The notes under the pieces: model-generated | The model's input: only the letters and a program-made list of their open reading frames with translations | Database searches by the model: none | Told to the model about the DNA's origin: nothing | Shown here: in pieces, positions 9,069-18,128 of the stretch | Layout: every line of letters starts with the position of its first letter | How positions within the stretch are numbered: position 1 is the stretch's first letter | Translations under genes and position numbers: made by a program | Source of the DNA: Alcanivorax sp. DSM 26293 | GTDB taxonomy: Bacteria; Pseudomonadota; Gammaproteobacteria; Pseudomonadales; Alcanivoracaceae | DNA: 64,000 nt | Assembly: GCF_900107995.1 (NCBI RefSeq) | Contig: NZ_FNUM01000001.1 | Coordinates: 383,695 to 447,694, forward strand | Direction of reading: 5' to 3'

Positions 9069-10472
9069 ATGACGGTTTTCTTTCGACATACTAAGCATCT
9101 CCTGGCTTCGCTGGCCCTGTTCGGCATTATCGGCATGATGCTGGCCATGCGTCCCACCCCTACCGCCATGGAACGGGTCATGACCCGCGGTGAGCTGGTG
9201 GTGATGACCCGTTCGTCCAACACCACCTACTATCAGGACCAGCACGGCTATACCGGCATGGAATACGAGCTGGCCAAAGGCTTTGCTGACAGCCTGGGGG
9301 TGGAGCTGCGGATGCTGGAATCCGACGACCCTTCCTATATTCGTTATGCCATTCGCAAAGGCACTGCTGACATGGCAGCGGCCGGCCTGGTAGCCACCGC
9401 AGAACGCAGCGAAAGCCTGCGCTTCACCACGGATTACCAGAAAGTGGACGCTCTGGTGGTGCGCCGTCTGGACACTCCGCGCATCCGGGATCTGGAAGAC
9501 CTGGCCGGTAAACGTGTGGCCGTCGCTGCCGGCTCCAGCCACGCAGAGCTGCTGGTCAAGGCGCAGCTGGAAAATCCGGGCCTGGCATTCCAGGAAGTGG
9601 AAGACGCCAACCCGGAACAACTGATGGCCCTGGTGGAGGACGGTCAGGTGGATTACACCCTGATTCACTCCAACAGCTACTCCCTGCAGCGCGCCCTGTG
9701 GCCGGAGCTGATTGCCGACTATACCGCCGCCACTGATATGCCACTGGCCTGGGCTTTCAGCCCCAAGGATGACCAGAGCCTGTATCTGGCCGCCCAGCGC
9801 TACCTGACCCAGGCCAAGGCCAACGGCACCACCGCCAAGCTGGAAGACCGTTTCTACGGCCATGTGGAACAGTTCAACCTGTATGCAGCCCGCAGCTTCA
9901 TGCGCCATCTGGAAGACCGTCTGCCCCGCTACGAGGAACTGTTCCGTCAGGCGGAAGACAACAGCGGTTTCGACTGGCGCCTGCTGGCGGCCCTGGCCTA
10001 CCAGGAATCCCTGTGGGATCCCGGTGCCATCTCCCCCACCGGGGTGAAGGGTCTGATGATGTTGACCAACGACACCGCGCGCCAGATGGGTATCAGTGAT
10101 CGTACCGACCCGGCCCAGAGCATTCTGGCCGGCGCCGACTACCTGCGTCACACCCACGAACGCATCCCTGCGCGCATCCCGGAACCGAGCCGCACCTGGA
10201 TGGCCCTGGCCGCTTACAACGTGGGCTTCGGTCACCTGGAAGACGCGCGCGTGCTGACGGAAAAACAAGGCGGCAACCCGGACAACTGGCAGGATGTGAA
10301 GCAACGCCTCCCCATGCTGGCCAACCCGGCCTACGCCGACCAGCTGCGCTACGGCAATGCCCGCGGTGGCCAGGCAGTGATCTATGTCCGCCACATCCGC
10401 CGCTACTATGATTTGCTGGTGTGGGCGGAAAACAGCCGCCGTCGTGACGACACGCTGATCGCGCTGAATTAA
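9069..10472 (+). CDS. mltF: Membrane-bound lytic murein transglycosylase F
   Basis: A 467-residue two-domain enzyme that cleaves peptidoglycan glycan strands to 1,6-anhydromuropeptides. Residues 8-27 form a signal or anchor helix. Residues 38-265 are a periplasmic solute-binding (amino-acid ABC) domain that acts as a peptide-sensing regulator in MltF. Residues 285-440 are the SLT domain, with catalytic Glu313 in ALAYQESLWDPGAISPTGV and the later GLMMLT and AAYNVG motifs. Length and order match MltF. MltF and purL are neighbours in many gammaproteobacteria. The gene converges with the DUF72 gene across a hairpin repeat. Confidence 0.95.
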   Translation: MTVFFRHTKHLLASLALFGIIGMMLAMRPTPTAMERVMTRGELVVMTRSSNTTYYQDQHGYTGMEYELAKGFADSLGVELRMLESDDPSYIRYAIRKGTADMAAAGLVATAERSESLRFTTDYQKVDALVVRRLDTPRIRDLEDLAGKRVAVAAGSSHAELLVKAQLENPGLAFQEVEDANPEQLMALVEDGQVDYTLIHSNSYSLQRALWPELIADYTAATDMPLAWAFSPKDDQSLYLAAQRYLTQAKANGTTAKLEDRFYGHVEQFNLYAARSFMRHLEDRLPRYEELFRQAEDNSGFDWRLLAALAYQESLWDPGAISPTGVKGLMMLTNDTARQMGISDRTDPAQSILAGADYLRHTHERIPARIPEPSRTWMALAAYNVGFGHLEDARVLTEKQGGNPDNWQDVKQRLPMLANPAYADQLRYGNARGGQAVIYVRHIRRYYDLLVWAENSRRRDDTLIALN

Positions 10473-10475
10473 GAG

Positions 10476-10556
10476 ACAGTGACGAGTAACGAGTAACGAA
10501 ACCCTGTCACGGTTTTGCTGTTCGAAACTCGTTTCTCGCAACTCGCAACGTCGTCT
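10476..10556. repeat. Imperfect inverted repeat of ACGAGTA-type units between convergent genes
   Basis: A left arm of tandem ACGAGTA units (GACGAGTAACGAGTAACGA at 10,483-10,501) faces a right arm of inverted ACTCGTT/ACTCGCA units (to about 10,550), between the convergent mltF and DUF72 stops. A closely similar structure lies between bepA and nadA (22,567-22,643). It may act as a bidirectional terminator, but the element looks repetitive rather than gene-specific. Confidence 0.6.
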
Positions 10557-11401
10557 CAGAACAATCCTGGCTGCTTCACCTGCCTCCCCAACGCCAACGG
10601 TGCCAGCCCCGGCAAACGTTCCATCAGCATGCCGTGCCACAATGCCGCCAGAGCCAGCGCATCTCCGTTGTCCGGCATGTGTATGAAAACGTAAGGGCCC
10701 TCCCCCGCCGCTATCCAGTTCGCTACCCGTTCCACCCAGGGCGCAAGAAACGCCCGGTTGGCCTGCAGCTCCGGATGCCCGACGTAACGAATCACCGGCG
10801 ACGCGTCACCGGGCAGCACATGCACTGGCAGGCGGGGCTTCTTGCGCTGAGCCTCTCGTGTGGCAGCATCCTCCGCGCTGGCGGCAAACAACGCCCGGCT
10901 ATCAAAACAGACCCGGGCCAGATTGCGCTCGCGCAGGCCGCGATTGAGCGCCCTCTCCGCCTCGCCCTTGGCGAAGAAATCCCGGTGACGCACTTCTACC
11001 GTGCAAGCGAACGGTGCCGGCAGCGCCTCCACAAAGCGCCACAAATCCTCCAATCGCTCCGGCCCGAAAGCTGCGGGAAGCTGTAGCAAGAACGGCCCGA
11101 GCACATCCGCCAGCGGAGCCAGCACATCCAGAAATGCCCGCGCCGGCCCATCAACCCCCTTTAGCAGACGGTCATGAGTGATCTGCCGGGGAAACTTGAA
11201 CAGGAACCGGAAATCCTCCGGCACCTGGGCCCGCCATTGTTCACATTGCTTGCGTGACGGGGTGGCGTAGAAGGAGGTATTGCCCTCGACACTATTGAAG
11301 ACCCGACTATAGCGTTCCAGAGGACTCTCGCCGGCAGGCAGATGACCATTCCAGCCGGGGTGCTGCCACTGCGGGCAGCCAAGAAAATACGGCAGCGTCA
11401 T
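10556..11401 (-). CDS. DUF72 family protein (YecE-like)
   Basis: A 281-residue TIM-barrel-like DUF72 protein. Family hallmarks are GCPQWQHPGWNG at the N-terminus, NSVEGNTSFYATPS, the FKFPRQITHDR segment, EVRHRDFF in the middle and a late YVFIHMPDNG. The ATG at 11,399-11,401 overlaps the upstream stop by 4 bases, so the two genes are coupled. The function of DUF72 proteins is unknown; conserved acidic and histidine residues suggest an enzyme. Confidence 0.9.
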   Translation of the reverse strand: MTLPYFLGCPQWQHPGWNGHLPAGESPLERYSRVFNSVEGNTSFYATPSRKQCEQWRAQVPEDFRFLFKFPRQITHDRLLKGVDGPARAFLDVLAPLADVLGPFLLQLPAAFGPERLEDLWRFVEALPAPFACTVEVRHRDFFAKGEAERALNRGLRERNLARVCFDSRALFAASAEDAATREAQRKKPRLPVHVLPGDASPVIRYVGHPELQANRAFLAPWVERVANWIAAGEGPYVFIHMPDNGDALALAALWHGMLMERLPGLAPLALGRQVKQPGLF

Positions 11402-11877
11402 GGGCAAACCCCGCCATAGAAGCCCTGCTCCTCAAGACAAAGACGCACCTTTTCCAGCAACGCGTTGCTGAGCTGGCGATAGTCCGGGTAAGGGGTTAGT
11501 AGCAAGCGGCGCTCCGTGTCCACGGAAACCCCGGGAGCACCGGCCAGCGGACGGGCATTGTGCTGCAAGCCGGCAAAACGCTGTAGATTGTCCCTGCCTC
11601 CAATCCAGTGCCAGCATTCCTTGTCGGACATTGTCGGCACAAAACAAAGTGCGGAGTTCTGGAACAGACATTCATCCCGAAAATGCCGCCAGTCCTCCGC
11701 CACCGGGCTGGCCAACTTGGCGAGCAGGTTCACGATCTTGCGCCAGTGGTTGGAATTGGCCGCCACCAGTTCAGTAGCGTCAGGGTGTTGCTGCAACCGG
11801 GCAAGACCGTTCGGCCGATGCGGCAGGTAAAGAATCAGTGCCGGGCGGGCAGCCCCGAGATAATCAATGTCAGGCAT
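11398..11877 (-). CDS. Uncharacterised protein coupled to the DUF72 gene
   Basis: A 159-residue soluble protein I do not recognise with confidence. It starts MPDIDYLGAARPALILYLP and has a central NSNHWRKIVNLLAKLA helix and a W-rich KECWHWIGG segment; cysteines are few. There is no signal peptide or membrane segment. Its stop overlaps the DUF72 start by 4 bases, so it is probably co-translated with that gene. It reads as a real gene from that coupling and from typical codon use. Confidence 0.75.
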   Translation of the reverse strand: MPDIDYLGAARPALILYLPHRPNGLARLQQHPDATELVAANSNHWRKIVNLLAKLASPVAEDWRHFRDECLFQNSALCFVPTMSDKECWHWIGGRDNLQRFAGLQHNARPLAGAPGVSVDTERRLLLTPYPDYRQLSNALLEKVRLCLEEQGFYGGVCP

Positions 11878-11944
11878 CCCAACTTTCTCGTCGGCTCCAG
11901 AGTGTCAGGTATTCTACAGGGCAGCGCGAAAAAGGGGCCAAACG

Positions 11945-11983
11945 AAAAAAGGGTTTGCCGCATCACTGCGACAAACCCTTTTT
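11945..11983 (-). terminator. Terminator of the tRNA-Val transcript
   Basis: The stem GGGTTTGTCGC pairs with GCGGCAAACCC (one mismatch) and is followed by six Ts on the minus strand, just downstream of tRNA-Val. The A-rich flank on the other side makes it possibly bidirectional. Confidence 0.85.
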
Positions 11984-11991
11984 CTGAATCT

Positions 11992-12068
11992 TGGTAGAAC
12001 CGGGCGGATTCGAACCGCCGACCTCCGCCATGTCAAGGCGGCGCTCTAACCAACTGAGCTACGGTTCT
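11992..12068 (-). tRNA. tRNA-Val (GAC)
   Basis: A 77-base tRNA on the minus strand with a perfect 7-bp acceptor stem (AGAACCG with CGGTTCT), a D arm AGCTCAGTTGGTTAGAGC, an anticodon stem CCGCC/GGCGG with loop TTGACAT (anticodon GAC, valine), a T arm GGCGGTTCGAATCCGCC and an encoded CCA end. A terminator follows within 10 bases. Confidence 0.97.
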
Positions 12069-12164
12069 ATGGCGATCTTCAGGTTGATGGGGTCACTGAC
12101 CCGGCCAGCTCCCTGAAGAGGGTGGCAATTCTATGCAGCTTGGCGGCACAGGGCAAGGGGGAAT

Positions 12165-12860
12165 TTATTTACGCCGGCGCGAGCCCCAGGCGGTTTCGAT
12201 CTGGCGGGCCCGGGTAATGGATTCCTCCACCAGTTCAGACTGGTGCTCGGCAAACTCCCGAATGATTTCCAGGGCCGAGCGTACATCACGGCGGAAGATG
12301 GTTTCCACCAGGGCCTTGAAGAACGACAGGCATTCCTTCACTTCATCGGCCTCCAGATGCAAGGCCATGAAATAGGCCCGCTGCATGGCCGGCTGCATAT
12401 TGATCAGGATGTCTTCCACAAACACATTGCGGGCGAACGGGTAGGCATGCTCGAGAAACTGGAAACTGAGCACAAAGAACGCATCCAGATCCCGATCCTC
12501 CGCGGCCACCTGCAAACCGTGAACCAGCTCAATAAACGCATCCAGGTCTTCTTCGCGTACCACCTTGATGGCCTTGCGAATCACCAACCCCAGCAATACC
12601 TGCATCACCTCGTAGAGGCTGCGCACATGGGCTTCAGACATCTCCTTCACTACGGCGCCCCGGCGCGGCAGGATATCGATCAGCTGGCGGCGCTGCAGGA
12701 TCAGCAGCGCCTCGCGGACAGAACCGCGACTCACATCCAGCTCACCGGCGACACGCAGCTCCTGGATACGATCGCCAGCCAGCATGTCACCATGAATAAT
12801 CTGCTTGGCAAGATGCTGGGCTATCTGCTCAGAGAGGCTTTCTTTGGCTTTGAAGCTCAC
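12165..12860 (-). CDS. GntR-family (FadR/FCD subfamily) transcription regulator
   Basis: A 231-residue regulator with an N-terminal winged helix (SLSEQIAQHLAKQIIHGDML, then SRGSVREALLILQRR at about residues 46-60) and a C-terminal all-helical FCD-like ligand domain. The start is GTG at 12,858-12,860, with AAGGAG 8 bases upstream; a longer open frame continues upstream without similarity. The promoter region carries a TNGTNNNACNA operator-type palindrome about 115 bases upstream, which suggests autoregulation. The ligand is unknown; FCD proteins often bind small carboxylic acids. Confidence 0.9.
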   Translation of the reverse strand: MSFKAKESLSEQIAQHLAKQIIHGDMLAGDRIQELRVAGELDVSRGSVREALLILQRRQLIDILPRRGAVVKEMSEAHVRSLYEVMQVLLGLVIRKAIKVVREEDLDAFIELVHGLQVAAEDRDLDAFFVLSFQFLEHAYPFARNVFVEDILINMQPAMQRAYFMALHLEADEVKECLSFFKALVETIFRRDVRSALEIIREFAEHQSELVEESITRARQIETAWGSRRRK

Positions 12861-12973
12861 GGGCACTCCTTGTGGGGATTGTCTCAGCCCGCAGGCAGCC
12901 GTATTGAAGCCTGCCGACGGCGGGATCAGACAGTGGTACTGCGGCCCCAGGCTTGTTGAACAATCCCAAAATT

Positions 12974-12994
12974 CTTGTCCGACTATAGTACAAG
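12974..12994. promoter_or_regulatory. FadR-type GntR operator candidate in the GntR/HD intergenic region
   Basis: TTGTCCGACTA at 12,975-12,985 fits the FadR-subfamily operator pattern TNGTNNNACNA, and CTTGT (12,974) and ACAAG (12,990) form an outer palindrome. A TATAGT box overlaps it. It lies in the otherwise gene-free 12,861-13,219 stretch between the GntR gene and the divergent HD-domain gene, so it may control either. Nothing else stands out there. Confidence 0.45.
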
Positions 12995-13219
12995 GAAGAC
13001 TGAGTACCAAGCACCGGAAATCGATTGCTTACAATTTTGCTCACCACCGGCACTGTCTACACCGTAAAGCCAATATCACGATGCCCTGAAGGTGTGTCCG
13101 GGGTCCCAGTTTTTACCCGTGCCCACTGGATTTCATTCACACAACTGGCCAGTATGAAGTGACATGGTGTCTTATCGTGACGTTAAGATGCGCCCCTTGA
13201 AGACCACCAGGTAGACAGG

Positions 13220-13765
13220 ATGCCCCAAGACCTGATTACGCAATTGCCGCGCCTAGATGCACTGTTCGATCAATACTCGGAACGCTTTGGCAAGCAACAG
13301 ACCCCCTATCGGAACCACGTTTACCGTTTGATCAATCTTGTGGCGGCGCAAAAAACACTGGACCCGCAGGAATGGGAAGCCCTGGAAATTGCCGCTTTTT
13401 TTCATGATGCCGGTATCTGGCTGGCCGGCACCTTCGATTACCTGCAGCCCTCTGCTCGCCTGGCAGAACACTACCTGGAGGAACACCAGCTGGGCCATTG
13501 CCGTACCCAGGTCCGGGCCATGATCCTCAATCACCACAAGATCAGCCGCTACGACAAGGACCGCAATAACCTGGTCGAAGTGTTCCGTCGCGCAGACTGG
13601 ATCGATGTGAGTCTGGGCGTCATGCGTTTCGGCGTCCCCATGGCCCGGGTCCGGCTCATCAAACACGCTTTCCCCAACGCCGGCTTCCATCGTCTGCTGC
13701 TCAAACTCAGCGGCCAGCAACTCCTGAGCCAACCCTGGCGGCCCCTGCCGATGCTGAAGCGCTGA
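13220..13765 (+). CDS. HD-domain protein (predicted metal-dependent phosphohydrolase)
   Basis: A 181-residue protein with an HD domain. His33 (in PYRNHVYRLI), His62-Asp63 (in FFHDAGIW), the HH pair in ILNHHKISRY and the later Asp in FRRADWIDV follow the H...HD...H...D order of metal-binding residues. Such proteins hydrolyse phosphoesters, often of nucleotides. There is no signal peptide. The ATG at 13,220 has a short AGGTAGACAGG region upstream. It is a single gene, divergent from the GntR regulator. Substrate is unknown. Confidence 0.88.
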   Translation: MPQDLITQLPRLDALFDQYSERFGKQQTPYRNHVYRLINLVAAQKTLDPQEWEALEIAAFFHDAGIWLAGTFDYLQPSARLAEHYLEEHQLGHCRTQVRAMILNHHKISRYDKDRNNLVEVFRRADWIDVSLGVMRFGVPMARVRLIKHAFPNAGFHRLLLKLSGQQLLSQPWRPLPMLKR

Positions 13766-14168
13766 GCGCGACGACCGGCTTGCCGCCTCCATCAGCAAGG
13801 CGGCGGTGTGTACACTGTCTCGCGGCCTTCCGTTGCCCAACATCGGCCCTGAAAAGTTACTCACAACATCTGTGGATAACTTTGTGCATAGACTGTCAGG
13901 AACTGCCGCCAGCACCCATGTTGCCTGCCCTCCCCCCAGAATGATGAAAAAATGGCCGTTTTATTAAAACCTTTAAAAACAGCAACTTAACAATCATCCA
14001 CTGCAAATCAACGAGTTAGCCAAGAACATTCACACAAGGTGTGAAAAACGGTTAAACGCTGTGCAAAACTTTTGCTTCAGATCAGGGCAAACACAAGAAA
14101 GCAAGTGCCCGTGGCGCTTTCTTCAACCGCCACAGACACTTGCGCAGGAACACGGAAGGATTGGGGAA
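13766..14168. other. AT-rich gene-free stretch
   Basis: A 403-base region between the HD gene and the convergent 14,169-14,675 gene. It has a DnaA-box-like TGTGGATAA at 13,871-13,879, a near match TGTGCATAG at 13,884-13,892, and an A/T-rich part around 13,945-14,000. I see no gene, no clear promoter and no terminator. Confidence 0.5.
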
Positions 14169-14675
14169 TCAGCGGCGCAAACTGAAGCTGATACCGAGCA
14201 CGACCACCGGCTCTACATCCAGGTCGTTATTGTCGCGCTCTTCTTGCGTATCACAACGAATCGCCGCTTTGTATTCGTCGCAGTCCAGGGCTTCGATAGC
14301 GCCCACCCCGGCACTCACGGTCCAGCGGGAATAGGGCTTCACCCATTGATGGCCCAGCTCCACACCAACACCCAGGCGTTCATAATGACGCTCACCGCCC
14401 AGGTCCCCTGCCATCAGGCCGGTGAAGAAGCCACTCTCGGACATCAGGCCCCGCTCCATTTTACGGCGCCAGCCAGCCACCCAGCGAGGCTCATCGGTGT
14501 CGAAGCCACCGGAGTCCAGATACATGGCAGGCATGGCGTAGAAGCTGTTGTGCTCGGTGGCCCACTCCAGGTTCACCCCGGCGAGACCATTCAGGTAACC
14601 CAGGCCTATCAGCAGATCATCTGCCACAGCCGGCAAAGGCATAAGCATAAGGAAGGAAAGTAGCCAGCGGTGCAT
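14169..14675 (-). CDS. Putative outer-membrane beta-barrel protein with signal peptide
   Basis: A 168-residue secreted protein. A signal peptide (MHRWLLSFLMLMPLPAVA, cleavage predicted after ADA-like VAD) precedes alternating aromatic/glycine strands such as GLGYLNGLAGVNLEWA and a C-terminal strand ending ISFSLRR. The size and strand pattern resemble small outer-membrane barrels. It lies upstream of nothing obvious, in the direction away from the small lipoprotein gene. No family was recognised; the outer-membrane assignment is inference from the strand pattern. Confidence 0.7.
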   Translation of the reverse strand: MHRWLLSFLMLMPLPAVADDLLIGLGYLNGLAGVNLEWATEHNSFYAMPAMYLDSGGFDTDEPRWVAGWRRKMERGLMSESGFFTGLMAGDLGGERHYERLGVGVELGHQWVKPYSRWTVSAGVGAIEALDCDEYKAAIRCDTQEERDNNDLDVEPVVVLGISFSLRR

Positions 14676-14827
14676 GGCGAACTCCGGTTATTGTTGTTAT
14701 GTCGCCAGGGCTTTCACGCCTGGTCAGGCCGCAAGCGGGCCGGGGAGTCTGTATTTTTCACAACCGCCCCGGGGATTACAAGCCCGGAAATCCCTGGCCC
14801 CGCCTCCGCAGGGCCAAAGGACGCCTG

Positions 14828-15061
14828 TTACAGAGGAATCTTGTCGATATTGTCCGCCGTGGTATCGATGGCGCCATCCACCTTTTCCAGGGCTTCATCA
14901 GCGGCATTCCCGGCCACCGGAATAATGGACAGCACCGCACCCACCACAGAGCCGGCGGCGCCGACCAGTCGCATGGGAGTGGTGGCCAGTTTGGTCAGGA
15001 AACAGCCACTGAGAGTGGCAGCCAGCAGGCCCACCACCGCCAGACGCATTACGGATTTCAT
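14828..15061 (-). CDS. Small lipoprotein
   Basis: A 77-residue lipoprotein with a signal peptide ending in the lipobox LSGC (Cys20), followed by FLTKLATTPMRLVGAAG and an acidic C-terminal tail. It resembles short proteobacterial lipoproteins of unknown function found downstream of purC. The ATG at 15,059-15,061 has an AAGGAG site 6 bases upstream. It lies 50 bases after purC on the same strand and may be co-transcribed with it. Confidence 0.8.
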   Translation of the reverse strand: MKSVMRLAVVGLLAATLSGCFLTKLATTPMRLVGAAGSVVGAVLSIIPVAGNAADEALEKVDGAIDTTADNIDKIPL

Positions 15062-15111
15062 AGTTGCTCCTTATTATTCTTCAGTGTGTAGTTGTACCGG
15101 CACGCCGTGAA

Positions 15112-15828
15112 TCAGTACTGAAACTGCATCCCCAATCGGCGTCCCACTTCTTCATAGGCTTCCACCACGCCACCCAGGCCCTGGCGGAAACGGTCTTTAT
15201 CCAGCTTTTCCCGGCTGTCCTTGTCCCACAAGCGGCAGCCGTCCGGGCTGAACTCATCGCCCAGCAGCACCTCACCATTAAACACGCCAAATTCCAGTTT
15301 GTAATCCACCAACAGCATGCCGCCATCCAGAAACAGCTGCTTCAGTACTTCGTTGACCTGGAAGGTGAGAGTCTTCATTTGCGCCACCTGCTCGTCGGTG
15401 GCCCAGCCAAAGCTGCGGATGTGGTAATCGTTGACCATGGGGTCGCCCAGGTCATCGTTCTTGAGAAAGAATTCGAAGGTGGGCGGATTCAGTTCCAGGC
15501 CTTCTTCCACCCCCAGACGACGGCAGATAGAGCCAGCGGCAATATTGCGCACCACGCATTCCACCGGAATCATGTCCAGCTTCTTCACCAGTGACTCCAC
15601 CGGTGACAGCATCTTCTCGAAATGACAGGGAATCCCGGCCGCCTTGAGCTTTTCCATGATGGCGGCATTGAACTGGTTGTTCACCGCTCCCTTACGCGCC
15701 AGTGCCTCTTTCTTCTTGCCGTCAAAGGCCGAGGTATCGTCGCGGAACAGCATGATCAGTTTGTCCGCGTCATCGGTGGTGTATACAGACTTGGCTTTGC
15801 CGGCATACAACTCGTCGCGTTTTTCCAT
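15112..15828 (-). CDS. purC: Phosphoribosylaminoimidazole-succinocarboxamide synthase
   Basis: SAICAR synthetase of purine biosynthesis, joining aspartate to CAIR with ATP. At 238 residues it matches the usual length (237 in E. coli). Motifs seen are [11 protein letters not shown] at the N-terminus, [13 protein letters not shown], the [15 protein letters not shown] segment and [20 protein letters not shown]-like text near the C-terminus. The ATG at 15,826-15,828 begins [13 protein letters not shown]. It lies last in the dapA-bamC-MBL-purC operon, 25 bases after the MBL gene. Confidence 0.98.
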   Translation of the reverse strand: MEKRDELYAGKAKSVYTTDDADKLIMLFRDDTSAFDGKKKEALARKGAVNNQFNAAIMEKLKAAGIPCHFEKMLSPVESLVKKLDMIPVECVVRNIAAGSICRRLGVEEGLELNPPTFEFFLKNDDLGDPMVNDYHIRSFGWATDEQVAQMKTLTFQVNEVLKQLFLDGGMLLVDYKLEFGVFNGEVLLGDEFSPDGCRLWDKDSREKLDKDRFRQGLGGVVEAYEEVGRRLGMQFQY

Positions 15829-15853
15829 GGAAAGGCCTTTATTCGGGTCAGTA

Positions 15854-16627
15854 TTAATGTACTTGCAGCCAGCCAAACCCTTCCGTCTGGCTGGCAACGC
15901 CAATTCGTTCGCGTCCCTGGGTTACCACTTGTTCAATGGCATCCAATGCATGCCGGGACGTGTTGTTCTGCTCGCTCAGATGCGACAGCACCAGATGCTG
16001 CAGGCGATCCACATTGGCCTGACGGAGCAAGGCCGCCGCCTGATCATTGCTCAGATGCCCCAACATACCACCCACACGACGTTTCAACGACGGCGGATAA
16101 GGGCCGTTAACCAGCATCTGCGCATCATGGTTGCATTCCAGTACCAGCGCATCGCAATCCTGGTAGGCCTCCACCACATGGGGAGTGATTGCCCCCAGAT
16201 CCGTGAGCACACCCAACGTTCGGCCCTGCCAGCTAAAGCGGTACTGGCAAGGTTCACGCGCATCATGGGGTACCAATACCGGCAGAACCTGCATGGCGCC
16301 AATGGTAAAGGGGCGCCCCGGTCGCACTTCCTGCCAGTTGGCGCCGCTCAGACTGGTGCGCTTGCCCTGTACCGCACTGGCGGTACCGAAGGAGCTGTAG
16401 ACCGGGCAACCGGTCTTGCGGGCCAGCGCCCCGGCACTGCGAATATGATCACCGTGCTCGTGGGTTACCAGAATCGCGCTGAGCTGATCTGCGGCCAGAC
16501 CCAGCCGGGCCAGTCGCTGCTCGGTTTCCTTGACGGTAAACCCGCAGTCGATCAACACCAGGGTGTCGTCTGCTTCCACCAGGGTGGCGTTGCCCTTGCT
16601 GCCACTGCCCAGGGATGCCAACTTCAT
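15854..16627 (-). CDS. Metallo-beta-lactamase-fold hydrolase (YycJ/WalJ-like)
   Basis: A 257-residue metallo-hydrolase of the YycJ type. It shows the [11 protein letters not shown] start, the metal motif THEHGDH at about residues 55-61, a TDLG segment, and late ECNHD and LSHLSEQNN motifs that complete the metal site. Proteins of this type resemble RNase-like or exonuclease-like MBL enzymes. Its position between bamC and purC is conserved in many gammaproteobacteria. The substrate has not been established. Confidence 0.92.
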   Translation of the reverse strand: MKLASLGSGSKGNATLVEADDTLVLIDCGFTVKETEQRLARLGLAADQLSAILVTHEHGDHIRSAGALARKTGCPVYSSFGTASAVQGKRTSLSGANWQEVRPGRPFTIGAMQVLPVLVPHDAREPCQYRFSWQGRTLGVLTDLGAITPHVVEAYQDCDALVLECNHDAQMLVNGPYPPSLKRRVGGMLGHLSNDQAAALLRQANVDRLQHLVLSHLSEQNNTSRHALDAIEQVVTQGRERIGVASQTEGFGWLQVH

Positions 16628-16632
16628 GATGC

Positions 16633-17247
16633 TTAATTCAGTTCGTCAAAAATGCGTTCGAGAATGGCCTGGCCGGGCGTCTTTTCCACCAGCGCAGTCC
16701 CCTCCTCATTCAACACTGCCACCTGGATGCCATTGGTGGTGTGGCTCAGCTTCAGCTGGGCACTCTTGGCTCCCAGGGTGTAGCGCTCGGGCACTCTCAG
16801 ATAATAAATGCCCACTTCACGATCCCGGTCGCTGATCTTCAGGTCCGTCTTGCCCAGGGCCTCGCCCACATATTCCCAGGCCCAGGCAAAGCGGGTGGAC
16901 ATCATGATGATCGGGTAACCGTTCCCGTCACGGGCCAGAATCGCCTTGGATGAGGCATCCTTGGGCGCCGGCTGCTGTGCCTCGTCGTCATCGGCGCTTC
17001 CCAGCACCACCAGCTGGGGCGGTCTGGGAACCGCAAAGCGTTTCTCGTCCTCACCACGGCCCACCAGTCGTTCTTCCTGGCGTGGCACCGAATAAAGCGG
17101 TTGCTCGCCGATGAATACGCCATCTTCCGGAACCTCCATGGGCTCCAGCACCTGCGCATCACGATAATTCAGGCTGCTATCCGGCAACCAGCTACAACCG
17201 GATGTGGCGGATACCAACAGTGCGAGCGTTAACGCCGCTTTCTTCAT
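16633..17247 (-). CDS. bamC: Outer-membrane assembly lipoprotein BamC (short form)
   Basis: A lipoprotein of the outer-membrane protein assembly (BAM) complex. A signal peptide ends in the lipobox TSGC at Cys18. The unstructured lasso region [20 protein letters not shown] follows, then one helix-grip domain (about residues 95-200). At 204 residues it is much shorter than E. coli BamC (344), so it has only one of the two helix-grip domains. It overlaps the dapA stop by 4 bases and lies 5 bases before the MBL gene, in the order known from Pseudomonas. Confidence 0.88.
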   Translation of the reverse strand: MKKAALTLALLVSATSGCSWLPDSSLNYRDAQVLEPMEVPEDGVFIGEQPLYSVPRQEERLVGRGEDEKRFAVPRPPQLVVLGSADDDEAQQPAPKDASSKAILARDGNGYPIIMMSTRFAWAWEYVGEALGKTDLKISDRDREVGIYYLRVPERYTLGAKSAQLKLSHTTNGIQVAVLNEEGTALVEKTPGQAILERIFDELN

Positions 17248-18128
17248 TTAACCTCCAGCAGGCCGCATTGACGCATGGTCTCGCGCAATCGCGGCTGGGC
17301 CGCTTCTGACAGCGGTACCAACGGCAAGCGGATACCAAGGTCAATCAGGCCCATTTCATACAGTGCCCATTTCACCGGAATCGGATTGGCTTCAATAAAC
17401 AGATCACGGTGCAGGGGTTCAAGTTCCGCATTCAGTGCCCGGGCCTGATCCGCATCGCCAGCCAGGGCCGCTTCGCACATGGCAGCCATCTTGGCCGGCG
17501 CCACGTTGGCGGTTACCGAGATGTCACCGTGCCCGCCGGCCAGGATGAAATCCATGGCCGTTGCATCGTCCCCGGAATAGAGCATGAAATCATCGCCGCA
17601 GCGCTCGCGGATTTCCCGGGCGCGCTCCAGGTTCCCCGTGGCTTCCTTGATGCCGATGATATTGGGCACCTTGCTGAGTCGCTCAACGGTTTCCGGCAAC
17701 AGATCACAGGCGGTCCGGCCAGGCACATTGTAGAGAATCTGCGGGATATCCACCGCCCGGGCTACCGCCAGATAATGCTGGTAGAGGCCTTCCTGGGGCG
17801 GCTTGTTGTAATACGGGGTCACCAGCAGACAGGCATCGGCACCGTCGCGCTTGGCATCACGGGTCAGGCGGATGGCTTCGTCGGTGTTGTTGGCGCCGGT
17901 ACCGGCAATCACCGGTATGCGGCCCTTGGCCACGGCCACCACTTCACGGATCACACTATCGTGCTCTTCAAAGCCCAGAGTGGCGGATTCGCCCGTGGTG
18001 CCCACCGCCACGATGGCGTGGGTGCCCTGCTCCACATGCCAGTCCACCAGGGCGCGCAAGCGCTCCCAGTCCACTGCTCCGTCTGCGCGCATGGGGGTTA
18101 CCAGCGCTACAATGCTGCCACGGATCAT
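17244..18128 (-). CDS. dapA: 4-hydroxy-tetrahydrodipicolinate synthase
   Basis: DapA condenses pyruvate with aspartate semialdehyde in lysine and diaminopimelate synthesis. The 294-residue TIM barrel has Tyr133 and the Schiff-base Lys161 (GIKEATGN) at the same positions as in E. coli, plus the GTTGES motif for pyruvate binding (residues 43-48). The ATG at 18,126-18,128 gives the standard [13 protein letters not shown] start. It heads the dapA-bamC-MBL-purC operon and is divergent from gcvR. Confidence 0.98.
   Translation of the reverse strand: MIRGSIVALVTPMRADGAVDWERLRALVDWHVEQGTHAIVAVGTTGESATLGFEEHDSVIREVVAVAKGRIPVIAGTGANNTDEAIRLTRDAKRDGADACLLVTPYYNKPPQEGLYQHYLAVARAVDIPQILYNVPGRTACDLLPETVERLSKVPNIIGIKEATGNLERAREIRERCGDDFMLYSGDDATAMDFILAGGHGDISVTANVAPAKMAAMCEAALAGDADQARALNAELEPLHRDLFIEANPIPVKWALYEMGLIDLGIRLPLVPLSEAAQPRLRETMRQCGLLEVK

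Noticed and set aside
13871-13892. A DnaA box and a near match in an AT-rich gap
   Set aside because: Only one exact box is present and no dnaA, gidA or other origin-linked gene is near, so a chromosomal origin is not supported.
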